From the NCBI GenBank assembly GCA_023249305.1, contig JAHFCU010000026.1:1-34608 (forward strand): a stretch of 34,608 nucleotides of DNA, in the 5' to 3' direction. Within the stretch, counting starts at the first letter, position 1, and every line of letters begins with the position of its first letter. Positions 21,773-29,167 of the stretch are shown piece by piece. This DNA is from Gemmatimonadota bacterium (GTDB lineage Bacteria; Gemmatimonadota; Gemmatimonadetes; Gemmatimonadales; Gemmatimonadaceae). The notes under the pieces were generated by a model, which had not been told where the DNA came from, did no database searches, and worked only from the letters and a program-made list of their open reading frames with translations. The position numbers were made by a program, and so were the translations under genes.

Positions 21773-22179
21773 GACGACTTCTCTAGCGCCTCGAGCGCCC
21801 GCGCGATTCGCTCGCGGATGGCGGTTGCGGCGGGGAGCAACGCCTCATTGTCCGCGAGGCCGAGTTGGGCGAGCGGGTCGAGCGCGGCGACGACGGTGGC
21901 GCCGTTTCCCGCGTCGCGGACGATGACGTTGCAGGGCAGCAGCAGTCCGAGATTGGGTTCGAGCGAAAGCGCTTCGAACGCATCGCGCGGGCTGCACGCG
22001 CCCAAGATGACATACGACGACGACTCGGCGCCGAGCTTCTTCAGGAAGGTGGCTTGCAGGTCAGCTTCCATAAGGACGCCAAAGCCCTCGGCAGCGAGCG
22101 CAGCGCGGGCGGCCTCGACGGTGGCGTTGAAGGACTTGTTCAGTTGAACCGCGAGACTGTATGGAGTTGGATTGGCCAT
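21769..22179 (-). CDS. DUF302 family protein
   Basis: A 136-residue soluble protein of the DUF302 family: KSFNATVEAARAALAAEGFGVL, then YVILGACSPRDAFEALSLEPNLGLLLPCNVIVRD, then ALDPLAQLGL. The cysteines in GAC and LLPCNVIV are usual in the family. Function is not established, but DUF302 genes recur beside sulfur, redox and stress genes. Here it is coupled to trxC by a stop/start overlap, which supports a redox or thiol role by inference. No signal peptide is seen. The start is the ATG 20 bases past the predicted transcription start; no clear Shine-Dalgarno. Confidence 0.87.
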   Translation of the reverse strand: MANPTPYSLAVQLNKSFNATVEAARAALAAEGFGVLMEADLQATFLKKLGAESSSYVILGACSPRDAFEALSLEPNLGLLLPCNVIVRDAGNGATVVAALDPLAQLGLADNEALLPAATAIRERIARALEALEKSS

Positions 22180-22205
22180 GGGTGTGTGCCCGAAGAGTCT
22201 GTATA

Positions 22206-22234
22206 ATACTATATCGCGATATAGTGCTTTTCAA
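22206..22234 (-). promoter_or_regulatory. Promoter of the DUF302-trxC operon
   Basis: On the minus strand, TTGAAA (22229-22234) and TAGTAT (22206-22211) are 17 bases apart; TATTAT (22203-22208) at 20 bases is an alternative -10. The leader would be about 20 bases. The spacer and -10 are covered by a perfect palindrome, so repression is likely. Confidence 0.6.
22208..22225. promoter_or_regulatory. Perfect 18-bp palindromic operator
   Basis: ACTATATCGCGATATAGT reads identically on both strands. It lies between and over the -35 and -10 boxes of the DUF302-trxC promoter, the classic position for a dimeric repressor. Size and AT-rich arms suit winged-helix repressors (ArsR, PadR, MarR or similar), but no regulator gene is adjacent. 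Confidence 0.7.
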
Positions 22235-22283
22235 GCAATCGACGCTGGCGTGGGCGAGGATCCTGGCACGCTGCGCTGACGCC

Positions 22284-22317
22284 AGAGGGCCCGGCCAGTC
22301 GTCGCGCCGGACCCTCT
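22284..22317 (-). terminator. Stem-loop downstream of the first S9 peptidase
   Basis: A 12-bp stem with one G-U pair (22284-22295 with 22306-22317) and a 10-base loop, 35 bases past the peptidase stop and before the DUF302-trxC promoter. No U-tract follows on the minus strand; a T-rich stretch follows on the plus strand. Confidence 0.5.
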
Positions 22318-22351
22318 GTTTCATTCTATTGGAGTCTGTTCGATTCTGTCG

Positions 22352-25294
22352 TTATCTGCGATTGAGCTGGTCCTGCCCCTTCTTGAGGTACGGAATACCG
22401 TGCTTCATCCAGTCGGGCTCCGGCTGGCCGAGCAGCTTGGCGCCGAAGAACTGCTGCATCTTGAGGTCAATGTCCTTCTGGTTGGCGCGCTTCGTCGGGT
22501 TATGCGCGTCGCCGTTGTACACGACGAGATACGCCTCCTTCTGCAGGCGACGCATCGCGAGATACCACTCGATGCCCTGATACCACGGGACGGCGCCGTC
22601 GGCGTCATTCTCCATGAAGAGCACCGGGGTCGTGACGCGATCGAGACGGAACAAGGGAGAGTTTTCGATGTAGCGCTCGGGATACTCCCACAGCGAACCG
22701 CCGATTCGGCTCTGGCCGTGTTCGTACTGTCCCTGGCGCGCAATGCCCGACTCCCAGCGAATGCCGTCATACGCGGAGGTCATGTTCACGACCGTCGCGT
22801 TGGGGACCGCGGCCGCGAACATGTTCGTCGCCGTTATGAGGTACGCGCTCTGGTAGCCGCCCCACGATTGACCGGAGATGCCGAGCCGTTTCGAATCCAC
22901 GAAGCCGCGAGCGACGAGCGACAGCACGCCGGGGACGACCGCCTTGACCGCGCTTGGTCCCGGGTATCCGTCGGTGTACACGATGTCGGGGATGAACACC
23001 AGATAACCAAGCGAGGTGTAAACCCTCGGGTTGATGTTGTTCCGGCCGGACGGCGCCACGTAGTTGTTCAGCTGCTCGGAACGGCGTTCGTAGAAATAGG
23101 TGATCATCGGATACTTGTGCGCCGCGTCGAAGCCGTCGGGCTTGTAGAGCATGCCCTGCAAGCGCACGCCGTCGCTGTTCATCCACGACACGAGTTCCAC
23201 CGTGCCGACGGGATATTCGGCGGCCTGTGGATTCGCATCTGACACCTTTCGCATAGCGCCAACGGACGCGCCGGTCCAGAGATCGGGGAATTCGCGATAC
23301 GTCTGCTGCGTCATCAAGTACTGCGCAGCCTTCCGCGCCTTCTGCAGGGCGCCGTAGTTCTTCGGTCCCATGACGATCACTTCGGGGGCCGCGCTCGTGC
23401 CGAGTTTCGCTTGCGCGTACCCACTGGCCTTCGACTCGTTGTCGAACGCGTGGAGGATCAACGGCTCGGCAGGATCGAGGAAGCGGTCTTCGACGTCGAG
23501 GTTCACCACGCGATACGTGATGCCCTTCGCTCGGCCTGCGCCCGCGGTCGCGTTGCGCGGCGGCGCGATGCCCGCGGGATCCACTTCCCACGCGTCGAAG
23601 CGATCATACACGAGCACGCGCGCCTCGTCCTTCGTCCAACCGCCGAGACCGTACGCGGGGCGCATATTTGGCTCGTCGAATTCTTCGTCATCGAACCGTA
23701 CGTCGCCAATGCCTGCCGTGATTTCGACCTGCTTGTTGGTGGCAGTGTTGTGCGAGAACCACTTGCCGTCATGGAAGAAGGTGACGTACTTGCCGCCGGG
23801 CGACAGTTGTGCGCCCTCCAGCTTCTTCGCGACGAGCGTGCGCGCGCCGGTGCTTACGTCCAGTACGTACACGTCGTTCCCGCCCTCGTCCCACGTCTGT
23901 TCGATGGCGTACTGCACCGGATTGAGGGCGAGGGCCACGCGTCCGTTGTCGGCAAGCGTCACGCGATTCAGCGAATCGTTGCCAAGCTTGGTCCACTTCT
24001 TCGCGGCTGGCAGGTAGACCGCTATCCACGTGCGATTGCGCTCTCTCGCGGCATTCAGCTTCTGGACGGGCTGGATCTGAGTGTCCTTGAAGTGCCACAG
24101 GTCGTACACTGCCTTGTCGGTCAGCGAGTCGGCCGGCACCGAGTCTAGGGGCAGGGGCGCCAGGGCAAACTGCAGCGCCGTCCCTTCGCGCACGAAGTCG
24201 AGTCGCCCGCGGTCGGCGATCAGCTGGTCCACTCCGACCATCGCCTGATCCACGACTTTCATGGCGACGATCGGTCCCTTCTGGCCTTTCGCGAGGACGA
24301 GCGACGCGTAGTAGAGCGCGTAGCGCGGCTTGGCCACCGCCACGTCATCGCGGTCCGTGACGAACGCGACCTGGGCGCCCTTGCGGTCCACGGCGAGCGA
24401 CTTGTAGCTCCCCTTCCCCGATGCAAGCGTCGTGATGGCACCCGTCGCGAGGTCGCGCACATGCACGCCGCTCTTCGTCGTATCGATGGACTGCCTCGAG
24501 TAGACGAGCACCTTCTCGTTCTCGTCGAAGAGATACGACGTTACGTCATCAATCTTGAGTTCCTGTCCCGTGGTGAGATCACGCAGTATGAGCGGCGCGG
24601 CCGGATCGGGACGCGCACCGCCCGCCGCGCCACCGCGTCCGCCACCGCGGCCGGCCGGTGCGCCACCCGCCGCTGCTCCGCCGCTCCCGCTGCCGGGTGC
24701 GGCTGAATCGGCTTCCATCAGATACGCGAGGTACTTGCCGCTTTCGCGCGCGAACCGGAACGAGCGCACCTTCGGGATCACCTGCGCCTTGCCGTCGGCA
24801 AGCGTCACGATGGTGAGCGACGTGCGCGGCTGGGGAAGCGGCCGCGGCCGTGCCTTGCGCGCAGTCTCAAACTCGGCGCGCGGCGCATAGGTAATGAATG
24901 CGGCGGCATTCGACGCCGCGGAAAACTGCGCCGGTGGCGCCGAGAAGATCGCGGCAGAGTCGGCCCCCGCCATCAACTGCGGCCGGCCGGTGTAGCCGCG
25001 CGCGAACCGCCACTCGGTTTCGGAAGTCGTCGAGCGAATCACGACCTCACCATCGCCAACAACGGGCGTCACCCCGTAGATGACGAAACGGCCATCCGGG
25101 GAGAGCGACGCCCCCTGAATGGTGCGCCACAGGTCGTAGGTGTCCTGCGTGATGGGTCGCGTGCCCTGCGCGGCGAGCGGCGCGGTGAGCGGCGCGGTGA
25201 GCGGCGCGGTGAGCACGGCGGCGGAAGTCACGTTCAGCACGCCGAACAGCAGGACGCGGCGTGCGGCGGCCGGGGAGAACGAGCGAATGTTCAT
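22352..25294 (-). CDS. Secreted S9 family prolyl-oligopeptidase-like peptidase
   Basis: A 980-residue exported serine peptidase. The signal peptide (about 1-43) is unusual in holding three direct TAPL repeats before AAQ. The N-terminal two-thirds is a beta-propeller-like region that begins with DTYDLWRTIQGASLSPDGRFVIYGV and carries a Gly/Arg-rich insertion (about 190-220). The C-terminal alpha/beta hydrolase has nucleophile S810 in GISGQSWGGY, Asp in ENDADGAVPW (D897 or D899) and H931 in NGDAHNP. Such enzymes cleave peptides, often after proline. The start is the ATG before a basic, hydrophobic N-terminus. It is divergent from the DUF502 gene; there is a stem-loop after its stop. Confidence 0.93.
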   Translation of the reverse strand: MNIRSFSPAAARRVLLFGVLNVTSAAVLTAPLTAPLTAPLAAQGTRPITQDTYDLWRTIQGASLSPDGRFVIYGVTPVVGDGEVVIRSTTSETEWRFARGYTGRPQLMAGADSAAIFSAPPAQFSAASNAAAFITYAPRAEFETARKARPRPLPQPRTSLTIVTLADGKAQVIPKVRSFRFARESGKYLAYLMEADSAAPGSGSGGAAAGGAPAGRGGGRGGAAGGARPDPAAPLILRDLTTGQELKIDDVTSYLFDENEKVLVYSRQSIDTTKSGVHVRDLATGAITTLASGKGSYKSLAVDRKGAQVAFVTDRDDVAVAKPRYALYYASLVLAKGQKGPIVAMKVVDQAMVGVDQLIADRGRLDFVREGTALQFALAPLPLDSVPADSLTDKAVYDLWHFKDTQIQPVQKLNAARERNRTWIAVYLPAAKKWTKLGNDSLNRVTLADNGRVALALNPVQYAIEQTWDEGGNDVYVLDVSTGARTLVAKKLEGAQLSPGGKYVTFFHDGKWFSHNTATNKQVEITAGIGDVRFDDEEFDEPNMRPAYGLGGWTKDEARVLVYDRFDAWEVDPAGIAPPRNATAGAGRAKGITYRVVNLDVEDRFLDPAEPLILHAFDNESKASGYAQAKLGTSAAPEVIVMGPKNYGALQKARKAAQYLMTQQTYREFPDLWTGASVGAMRKVSDANPQAAEYPVGTVELVSWMNSDGVRLQGMLYKPDGFDAAHKYPMITYFYERRSEQLNNYVAPSGRNNINPRVYTSLGYLVFIPDIVYTDGYPGPSAVKAVVPGVLSLVARGFVDSKRLGISGQSWGGYQSAYLITATNMFAAAVPNATVVNMTSAYDGIRWESGIARQGQYEHGQSRIGGSLWEYPERYIENSPLFRLDRVTTPVLFMENDADGAVPWYQGIEWYLAMRRLQKEAYLVVYNGDAHNPTKRANQKDIDLKMQQFFGAKLLGQPEPDWMKHGIPYLKKGQDQLNRR
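25175..25210. repeat. Three perfect 12-bp tandem repeats inside a signal peptide
   Basis: The unit GAGCGGCGCGGT occurs three times without change; read on the coding strand it gives Thr-Ala-Pro-Leu three times. It lies in the hydrophobic/C-region of the first S9 peptidase signal peptide and keeps the reading frame. Confidence 0.9.
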
Positions 25295-25399
25295 CGCGGA
25301 ATCCGAGAGTCGAGTTATCTTCCCCGGTAGGAGGGGGGCGATACACCCTCCGGGTACCCCAAAGTACGAACACCTCGTCCCATCCGCTGGCCACCACTC

Positions 25400-25954
25400 A
25401 TGAAACGACTGCTCGGCTACTTCCTGCGCGGCCTGGTCCTCACCGTCCCGCTCGTCGTCACCGTTTGGGTGTGCTATGGAGTGTTCGTGAAGGTGGACGG
25501 CTGGCTCGGCCTGAGTATTCCTGGCGCTGGCTTCGTCACGACGCTCGCGCTGATCACGATGATCGGACTCCTGGGCTCGAGCCTCCTGACGCGCCACGCG
25601 GTCAGCGTGTTCGAGGACCAGCTCTCACGGCTGCCGTTCGTGCGCCTGCTCTACACGTCCACCAAGGACCTGATGGGCGCGTTCGTCGGCGAGAAGAAGG
25701 GATTCAGCCAGCCGGTGCTGGTCACGCTTGGCATGGACAGCCAGGTGAAGCTGCTCGGCTTTCTCACGCAACCGTCAGCTCAGCGGCTCGGCGTGGACGC
25801 CTCCGTGGTCGTGTACGTGCCCCACTCGTACGCGTGGTCGGGACAGATGCTGGTCGTCCCCGCGGATCGCGTGAAGCTGCTCACCAGCGACAGCGCCGAG
25901 TTCATGGCGTTTGCGGTGTCGGGGGGCGTGATGGACTTTCCAAAGATCGATTGA
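25400..25954 (+). CDS. DUF502 family membrane protein
   Basis: A 184-residue protein with two N-terminal membrane helices (about 8-28 and 44-63) and a soluble domain, the standard DUF502 layout. Family features include GYFLRGLVLTVPLVVTVWVCY, a LPFVRLLYTSTKDL segment, and VYVPHSYAWSGQMLVVPADRV near the C-terminus. Function is unknown; no catalytic motif is seen. The last codons (Ile-Asp-stop) lie within the dispersed repeat that begins at about 25949, so the native C-terminus may have been replaced when the repeat arrived. It is divergent from the S9 peptidase. Confidence 0.88.
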   Translation: MKRLLGYFLRGLVLTVPLVVTVWVCYGVFVKVDGWLGLSIPGAGFVTTLALITMIGLLGSSLLTRHAVSVFEDQLSRLPFVRLLYTSTKDLMGAFVGEKKGFSQPVLVTLGMDSQVKLLGFLTQPSAQRLGVDASVVVYVPHSYAWSGQMLVVPADRVKLLTSDSAEFMAFAVSGGVMDFPKID

Positions 25955-26030
25955 GGATTTGGAACTCGGATTGCGATTGAGGATTCGGATTCGAGATGGC
26001 GATGGACGATGGCGATGGACGATGGCGATT
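25949..26030 (+). repeat. Single copy of the dispersed ~70-nt repeat, with 13-bp tandem units
   Basis: GGATTGCGATTGAGGATT and GATGGCGATGGACGAT align in order and spacing with the left arm of the repeat pair at 15392-15541. The 3' half extends into two and a half tandem units of GATGGCGATGGAC. It covers the DUF502 stop codon and most of the gap before the amidohydrolase gene. Confidence 0.8.
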
Positions 26031-26056
26031 CGCGACGGCCTGGAGGGCAACTGATC

Positions 26057-27325
26057 ATGCGCGCGCTGTTCCTGCTCGTCTTCATCGCGTCGCCGCTGGC
26101 GGCGCAGGTGCGTGACTCGCTCGTGCTGCTCAAACCGGCGGCGGTGTGGGACGGCACGAGCGACACCCCCGCCACGGGCTGGACCGTGCTGGTGCGTGGC
26201 GACCGCATCGCCGCGGCTGGTCCCGCGGCGCAGGTTGGCGCGCCGAAGGGCGCGACGGTCATTGATCTCCCGGGTGCGACACTCATTCCCGGTATGATCG
26301 AAGGGCATTCGCACCTCTTTCTCCACCCGTACAATGAGACGCCGTGGAACGACCAGGTGCTTCGCGAACCACTCGCGCTGCGCACGGCGCGCGCGGTGAA
26401 CCACGCGAAGGCGACGCTGATGGCCGGCTTCACGACGGTGCGCGACCTCGGTACCGAGGGCGCCGGCTATGCCGACGTCGGACTCAAGCAGGCCATTGAG
26501 CAAGGCATCATTCCGGGGCCGCGCATGGTCGTCACCACACGCGCGATGGTCGTGACCGGCAGCTACGCGCCCAAGCGGACTGACTTCAGCTATGAGCCGC
26601 CGCAGGGCGCCGAGGAAGCGGACGGGCTTGATGGCGTCGTGCGCGTGGCGCGCGACCAGATCGCCCACGGCGCTAATTGGATCAAGGTCTACGCCGACTA
26701 TCGCTGGGGGCCGCGCGGCGAGGCGATGCCGACGTTCACCGAGGCGGAGCTGCGCGCGATCGTGGACGCGGCGCGCAGCAGCGGCCGTCCCGTGGCGGCG
26801 CATGCGAGCACCGCGGAAGGGATGCGTCGCGCGATCATGGCCGGGGTCGAGACGATTGAGCACGGCGACGGCGCCACGGATGAGACGTATCGCCTGATGA
26901 AGGAGTATCGGGTGACGTTCTGCCCGACGCTCGCGGCGGGTGACGCGACGCGGCAGTACGCGGGATGGAAGAAGGGCGTGGACCCCGAGCCCGCGGCGAT
27001 CGCGGCGAAGCGCGCATCATTTCGCGCGGCGCTGGCCGCCAGCGTCACGCTGTGCGTGGGTGGTGACGTCGGTGTCTATGCGCACGGCACCAACGCGATC
27101 GAGATGGAGTTGATGGTGGAGTACGGCATGTCGCCGCTTGCCGTGATGAAGGCCGCGACGTCGGTTAACGCGCGCATGCTGCACTGGGAGAACCGCGTCG
27201 GACGCGTGGTGCCGGGGCTGCTCGCCGATCTCGTCGCCGTGAAGGGCGACCCGACGCGCGACATTCACGCGGTGAGGTCGGTCGTCATGGTCATGAAAGG
27301 GGGAGTCCTCGAACGGCGCCCGTAG
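26057..27325 (+). CDS. Secreted metal-dependent amidohydrolase (imidazolonepropionase/prolidase-like)
   Basis: A 422-residue enzyme of the amidohydrolase superfamily with a short signal peptide ending PLAAQ (about residue 17). Metal ligands can be placed: H84 and H86 in EGHSHLF, K210 in NWIKVYAD (probably carbamylated), H249 in AAHAST, H269 in IEHGDG, and the Asp in GGDVGVYAHG. This set matches the subgroup containing Xaa-Pro or Xaa-Arg dipeptidases and other periplasmic amidohydrolases; substrate cannot be fixed. The ATG at 26057 has GGAGG 10 bases upstream and starts a proper signal peptide; an upstream in-frame ATG at 26009 lies within the repeat and is rejected. The role probably complements the neighbouring peptidases. 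Confidence 0.9.
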   Translation: MRALFLLVFIASPLAAQVRDSLVLLKPAAVWDGTSDTPATGWTVLVRGDRIAAAGPAAQVGAPKGATVIDLPGATLIPGMIEGHSHLFLHPYNETPWNDQVLREPLALRTARAVNHAKATLMAGFTTVRDLGTEGAGYADVGLKQAIEQGIIPGPRMVVTTRAMVVTGSYAPKRTDFSYEPPQGAEEADGLDGVVRVARDQIAHGANWIKVYADYRWGPRGEAMPTFTEAELRAIVDAARSSGRPVAAHASTAEGMRRAIMAGVETIEHGDGATDETYRLMKEYRVTFCPTLAAGDATRQYAGWKKGVDPEPAAIAAKRASFRAALAASVTLCVGGDVGVYAHGTNAIEMELMVEYGMSPLAVMKAATSVNARMLHWENRVGRVVPGLLADLVAVKGDPTRDIHAVRSVVMVMKGGVLERRP

Positions 27326-27366
27326 GCCGCTCGCGAACTCCCCAGTATCGCGGCGAAACCGGCCTA
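27323..27366. terminator. Nested inverted repeat joining two convergent stop codons
   Basis: TAGGCCG (27323-27329) pairs with CGGCCTA (27360-27366), and inside it CGCGA (27332-27336) pairs with TCGCG (27348-27352). The outer arms contain the stop codons of the amidohydrolase and CZB genes, each TAG on its own strand. It may act as a bidirectional terminator; there is no U-tract. Confidence 0.45.
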
Positions 27367-27723
27367 GTTCGTCGCGTCCTGCAACGCCGTCAGCAGGTTG
27401 ACTACCTTGCTCGACGCCTGGTTGAACGGCGATCGCAGGTCGGCGATCAGCGTCCGCGCCTGCTTGGCTTGGCCGCCAGCGATCATGCGCACGAGTGCCG
27501 CCGCTTCGAGATGGAACGCGGCATGCACGATGACGAGCTCGTCGAAGCGTGGTACTCCCGCATATTCCGCCTTGCCTTCGCCGCGCAGCCATTGCCCGAG
27601 CGCGCAGTCGCCGTCCTTGGCGGCGACGTCGGGGTCCACGCGGTAGAGCATGTTCCCCTTGGCGTAGCTGAGCAGGCGGTCCCGCCAGTCTTCGTGCGAA
27701 CTGATGGCGTCGGCGATGTCCAT
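27364..27723 (-). CDS. Stand-alone CZB (chemoreceptor zinc-binding) domain protein
   Basis: A 119-residue soluble protein made only of a CZB domain. The four expected zinc ligands are H10, C40 (GDCALGQWL), H67 and H71 (VHAAFH). Their spacing (30, 27 and 4 residues) equals that of the 3-His/1-Cys site of the diguanylate cyclase DgcZ. CZB domains normally sit at the end of chemoreceptors or cyclases and sense zinc or oxidants; here no such partner domain is attached. The ATG at 27723 has GAGGA 4 bases upstream, which decides the start over a longer reading beginning at 27798. It follows the APC permease gene after 94 bases on the same strand. Confidence 0.9.
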   Translation of the reverse strand: MDIADAISSHEDWRDRLLSYAKGNMLYRVDPDVAAKDGDCALGQWLRGEGKAEYAGVPRFDELVIVHAAFHLEAAALVRMIAGGQAKQARTLIADLRSPFNQASSKVVNLLTALQDATN

Positions 27724-27817
27724 GCGTTCCTCGCGGCGGGCGAACAGGAACGGAATTTTACGGCTCGCGCCGGATGCCGATATCGCTAGACTCACCACAA
27801 CACGATGCGGGATTCCA

Positions 27818-29161
27818 CTACGAGAAGCGCTGCTCCGCCGATGACGGCTGGGCGCGTGATCGCAGGTAACGGCGCATCAGGAGGTACCATGGCAGGCCGC
27901 ACGCCATCGCGGCCAGCGCGCCCGATGCAGACGCGAAACCGTATTCTCCGTCGCGGAACGAGATCACGATCACGCCGATGAAGACGACAAACGGCACGAA
28001 GGCGAGCAGTGCGACGCCCAAGGTGCCGAGGGGAATGCGAAACGGGCCGCGCAACTGAGGCTCCCGCGCGCGGAACCAGACGAGCGCCGCGAACTCAAGC
28101 ATCAGGGCGCCGGCGTAGAAGATGGCGTCGGCGACGACGAGGTTGCCGAACGGGATCAGCGCGAAGACACTGTAGATCGCCGCAGACACGACGATGGCGA
28201 CCCATGGGGTGCCGCGCGCGTCGGTGCGGCCGAGGACCGCGGGCAGGAGACCGTCGAGTGACATCGCGAGCGGAATGCGGGTGTAGACAAGCAACAGTGC
28301 GTTGAAGAGCGCGAGCGCACTCGCGATTCCGGCGATCGCGAGTAGCGGCGCGAGCACGACGCCGGCACTGCCCGTGGCCGCGCGCGCAATCGCGGGGAAG
28401 CCGCCCTCGCTCCACGTCGTCCACTCAGTAGCGCCCAGAGTGGGCAGCAGCGGCACGAAGTAGCCGAGGGCGACGATGGGCAATGCGAGCGCAAGTGCCT
28501 TTGGATACGTGCGCCCCGCGTCCACCACTTCGCCACCGACCGTGGACGCGTTGTCCCAGCCGAAGTAGTTCCACAGGGCCGTGGACAAGCCCACCGCGAG
28601 CCCGGCGCCGAGTCCCTGCCCCGGCTTGAGCAGCGGCTGCCACGGCGCGTGCGTCACGTGCGGGAGCGCGAAGATCGCCACGAGCGCGAAGGCCCCGAGA
28701 ACGAACGTGCCCACAGCCACCGATACGCGCCCGACGGGGAGCGCCCCGCGCAAGTTGATGCCAGCCGCGCCCCAGATCATCACGAGCGCGATCGCCCACC
28801 GCACACCCTGAGAGAGATGGGGCACAAACCAACTGAGATACTGGTTGAGCAGCGCCGGGTAGATGGCCATGTCCACCAGCGAGTAGAGCCAGGTGTACCA
28901 GCCGTTTTGGAAGGCCCAGCCGTCGCCGAACGCACGCCTCACCCAGCGGTAATAGCCGCCCTCCTCCGGAAGCATGCTCGCGAGCTCACCGATGATGAGA
29001 ATCTCAGGCAGCGACCAGACGAGCGGGATGATCGCCAATATCGCGAGCGCCAGGCCTGGCCCGGTGCCGGCCACGAGTCCCTCGAGCGTGAACGCCCCGC
29101 CCGAGACGTTGAAGAAGATGACGAAGACGAGCGGGAGGGTCGTGAGCGAGCGTCGGAGCAT
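27818..29161 (-). CDS. APC-family amino acid permease
   Basis: A 447-residue membrane protein with about 12 helices, belonging to the amino acid-polyamine-organocation superfamily. The first helix contains the unwound substrate-binding stretch NVSGGAFTLEGLV, followed by the conserved ASMLPEEGGYYRWVRRAFG. Proton-driven uptake of an amino acid or amine is expected; the substrate is not readable. The start lies 6 bases after the stop of the second S9 peptidase, so the two are probably cotranscribed and linked in peptide breakdown and uptake. Confidence 0.93.
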   Translation of the reverse strand: MLRRSLTTLPLVFVIFFNVSGGAFTLEGLVAGTGPGLALAILAIIPLVWSLPEILIIGELASMLPEEGGYYRWVRRAFGDGWAFQNGWYTWLYSLVDMAIYPALLNQYLSWFVPHLSQGVRWAIALVMIWGAAGINLRGALPVGRVSVAVGTFVLGAFALVAIFALPHVTHAPWQPLLKPGQGLGAGLAVGLSTALWNYFGWDNASTVGGEVVDAGRTYPKALALALPIVALGYFVPLLPTLGATEWTTWSEGGFPAIARAATGSAGVVLAPLLAIAGIASALALFNALLLVYTRIPLAMSLDGLLPAVLGRTDARGTPWVAIVVSAAIYSVFALIPFGNLVVADAIFYAGALMLEFAALVWFRAREPQLRGPFRIPLGTLGVALLAFVPFVVFIGVIVISFRDGEYGFASASGALAAMACGLPWYLLMRRYLRSRAQPSSAEQRFS

Positions 29162-29167
29162 CTGGCG

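Noticed and set aside
22202..22207. A perfect TATAAT on the plus strand as a promoter
   Set aside because: There is no suitable -35 box at 16-18 bases and no plus-strand gene downstream; it overlaps the minus-strand promoter and palindrome.
25628..26863. Long minus-strand frame opposite DUF502 and the amidohydrolase gene
   Set aside because: Both plus-strand genes have clear family motifs, and the antisense peptide is Arg/His-rich and unlike any known family.
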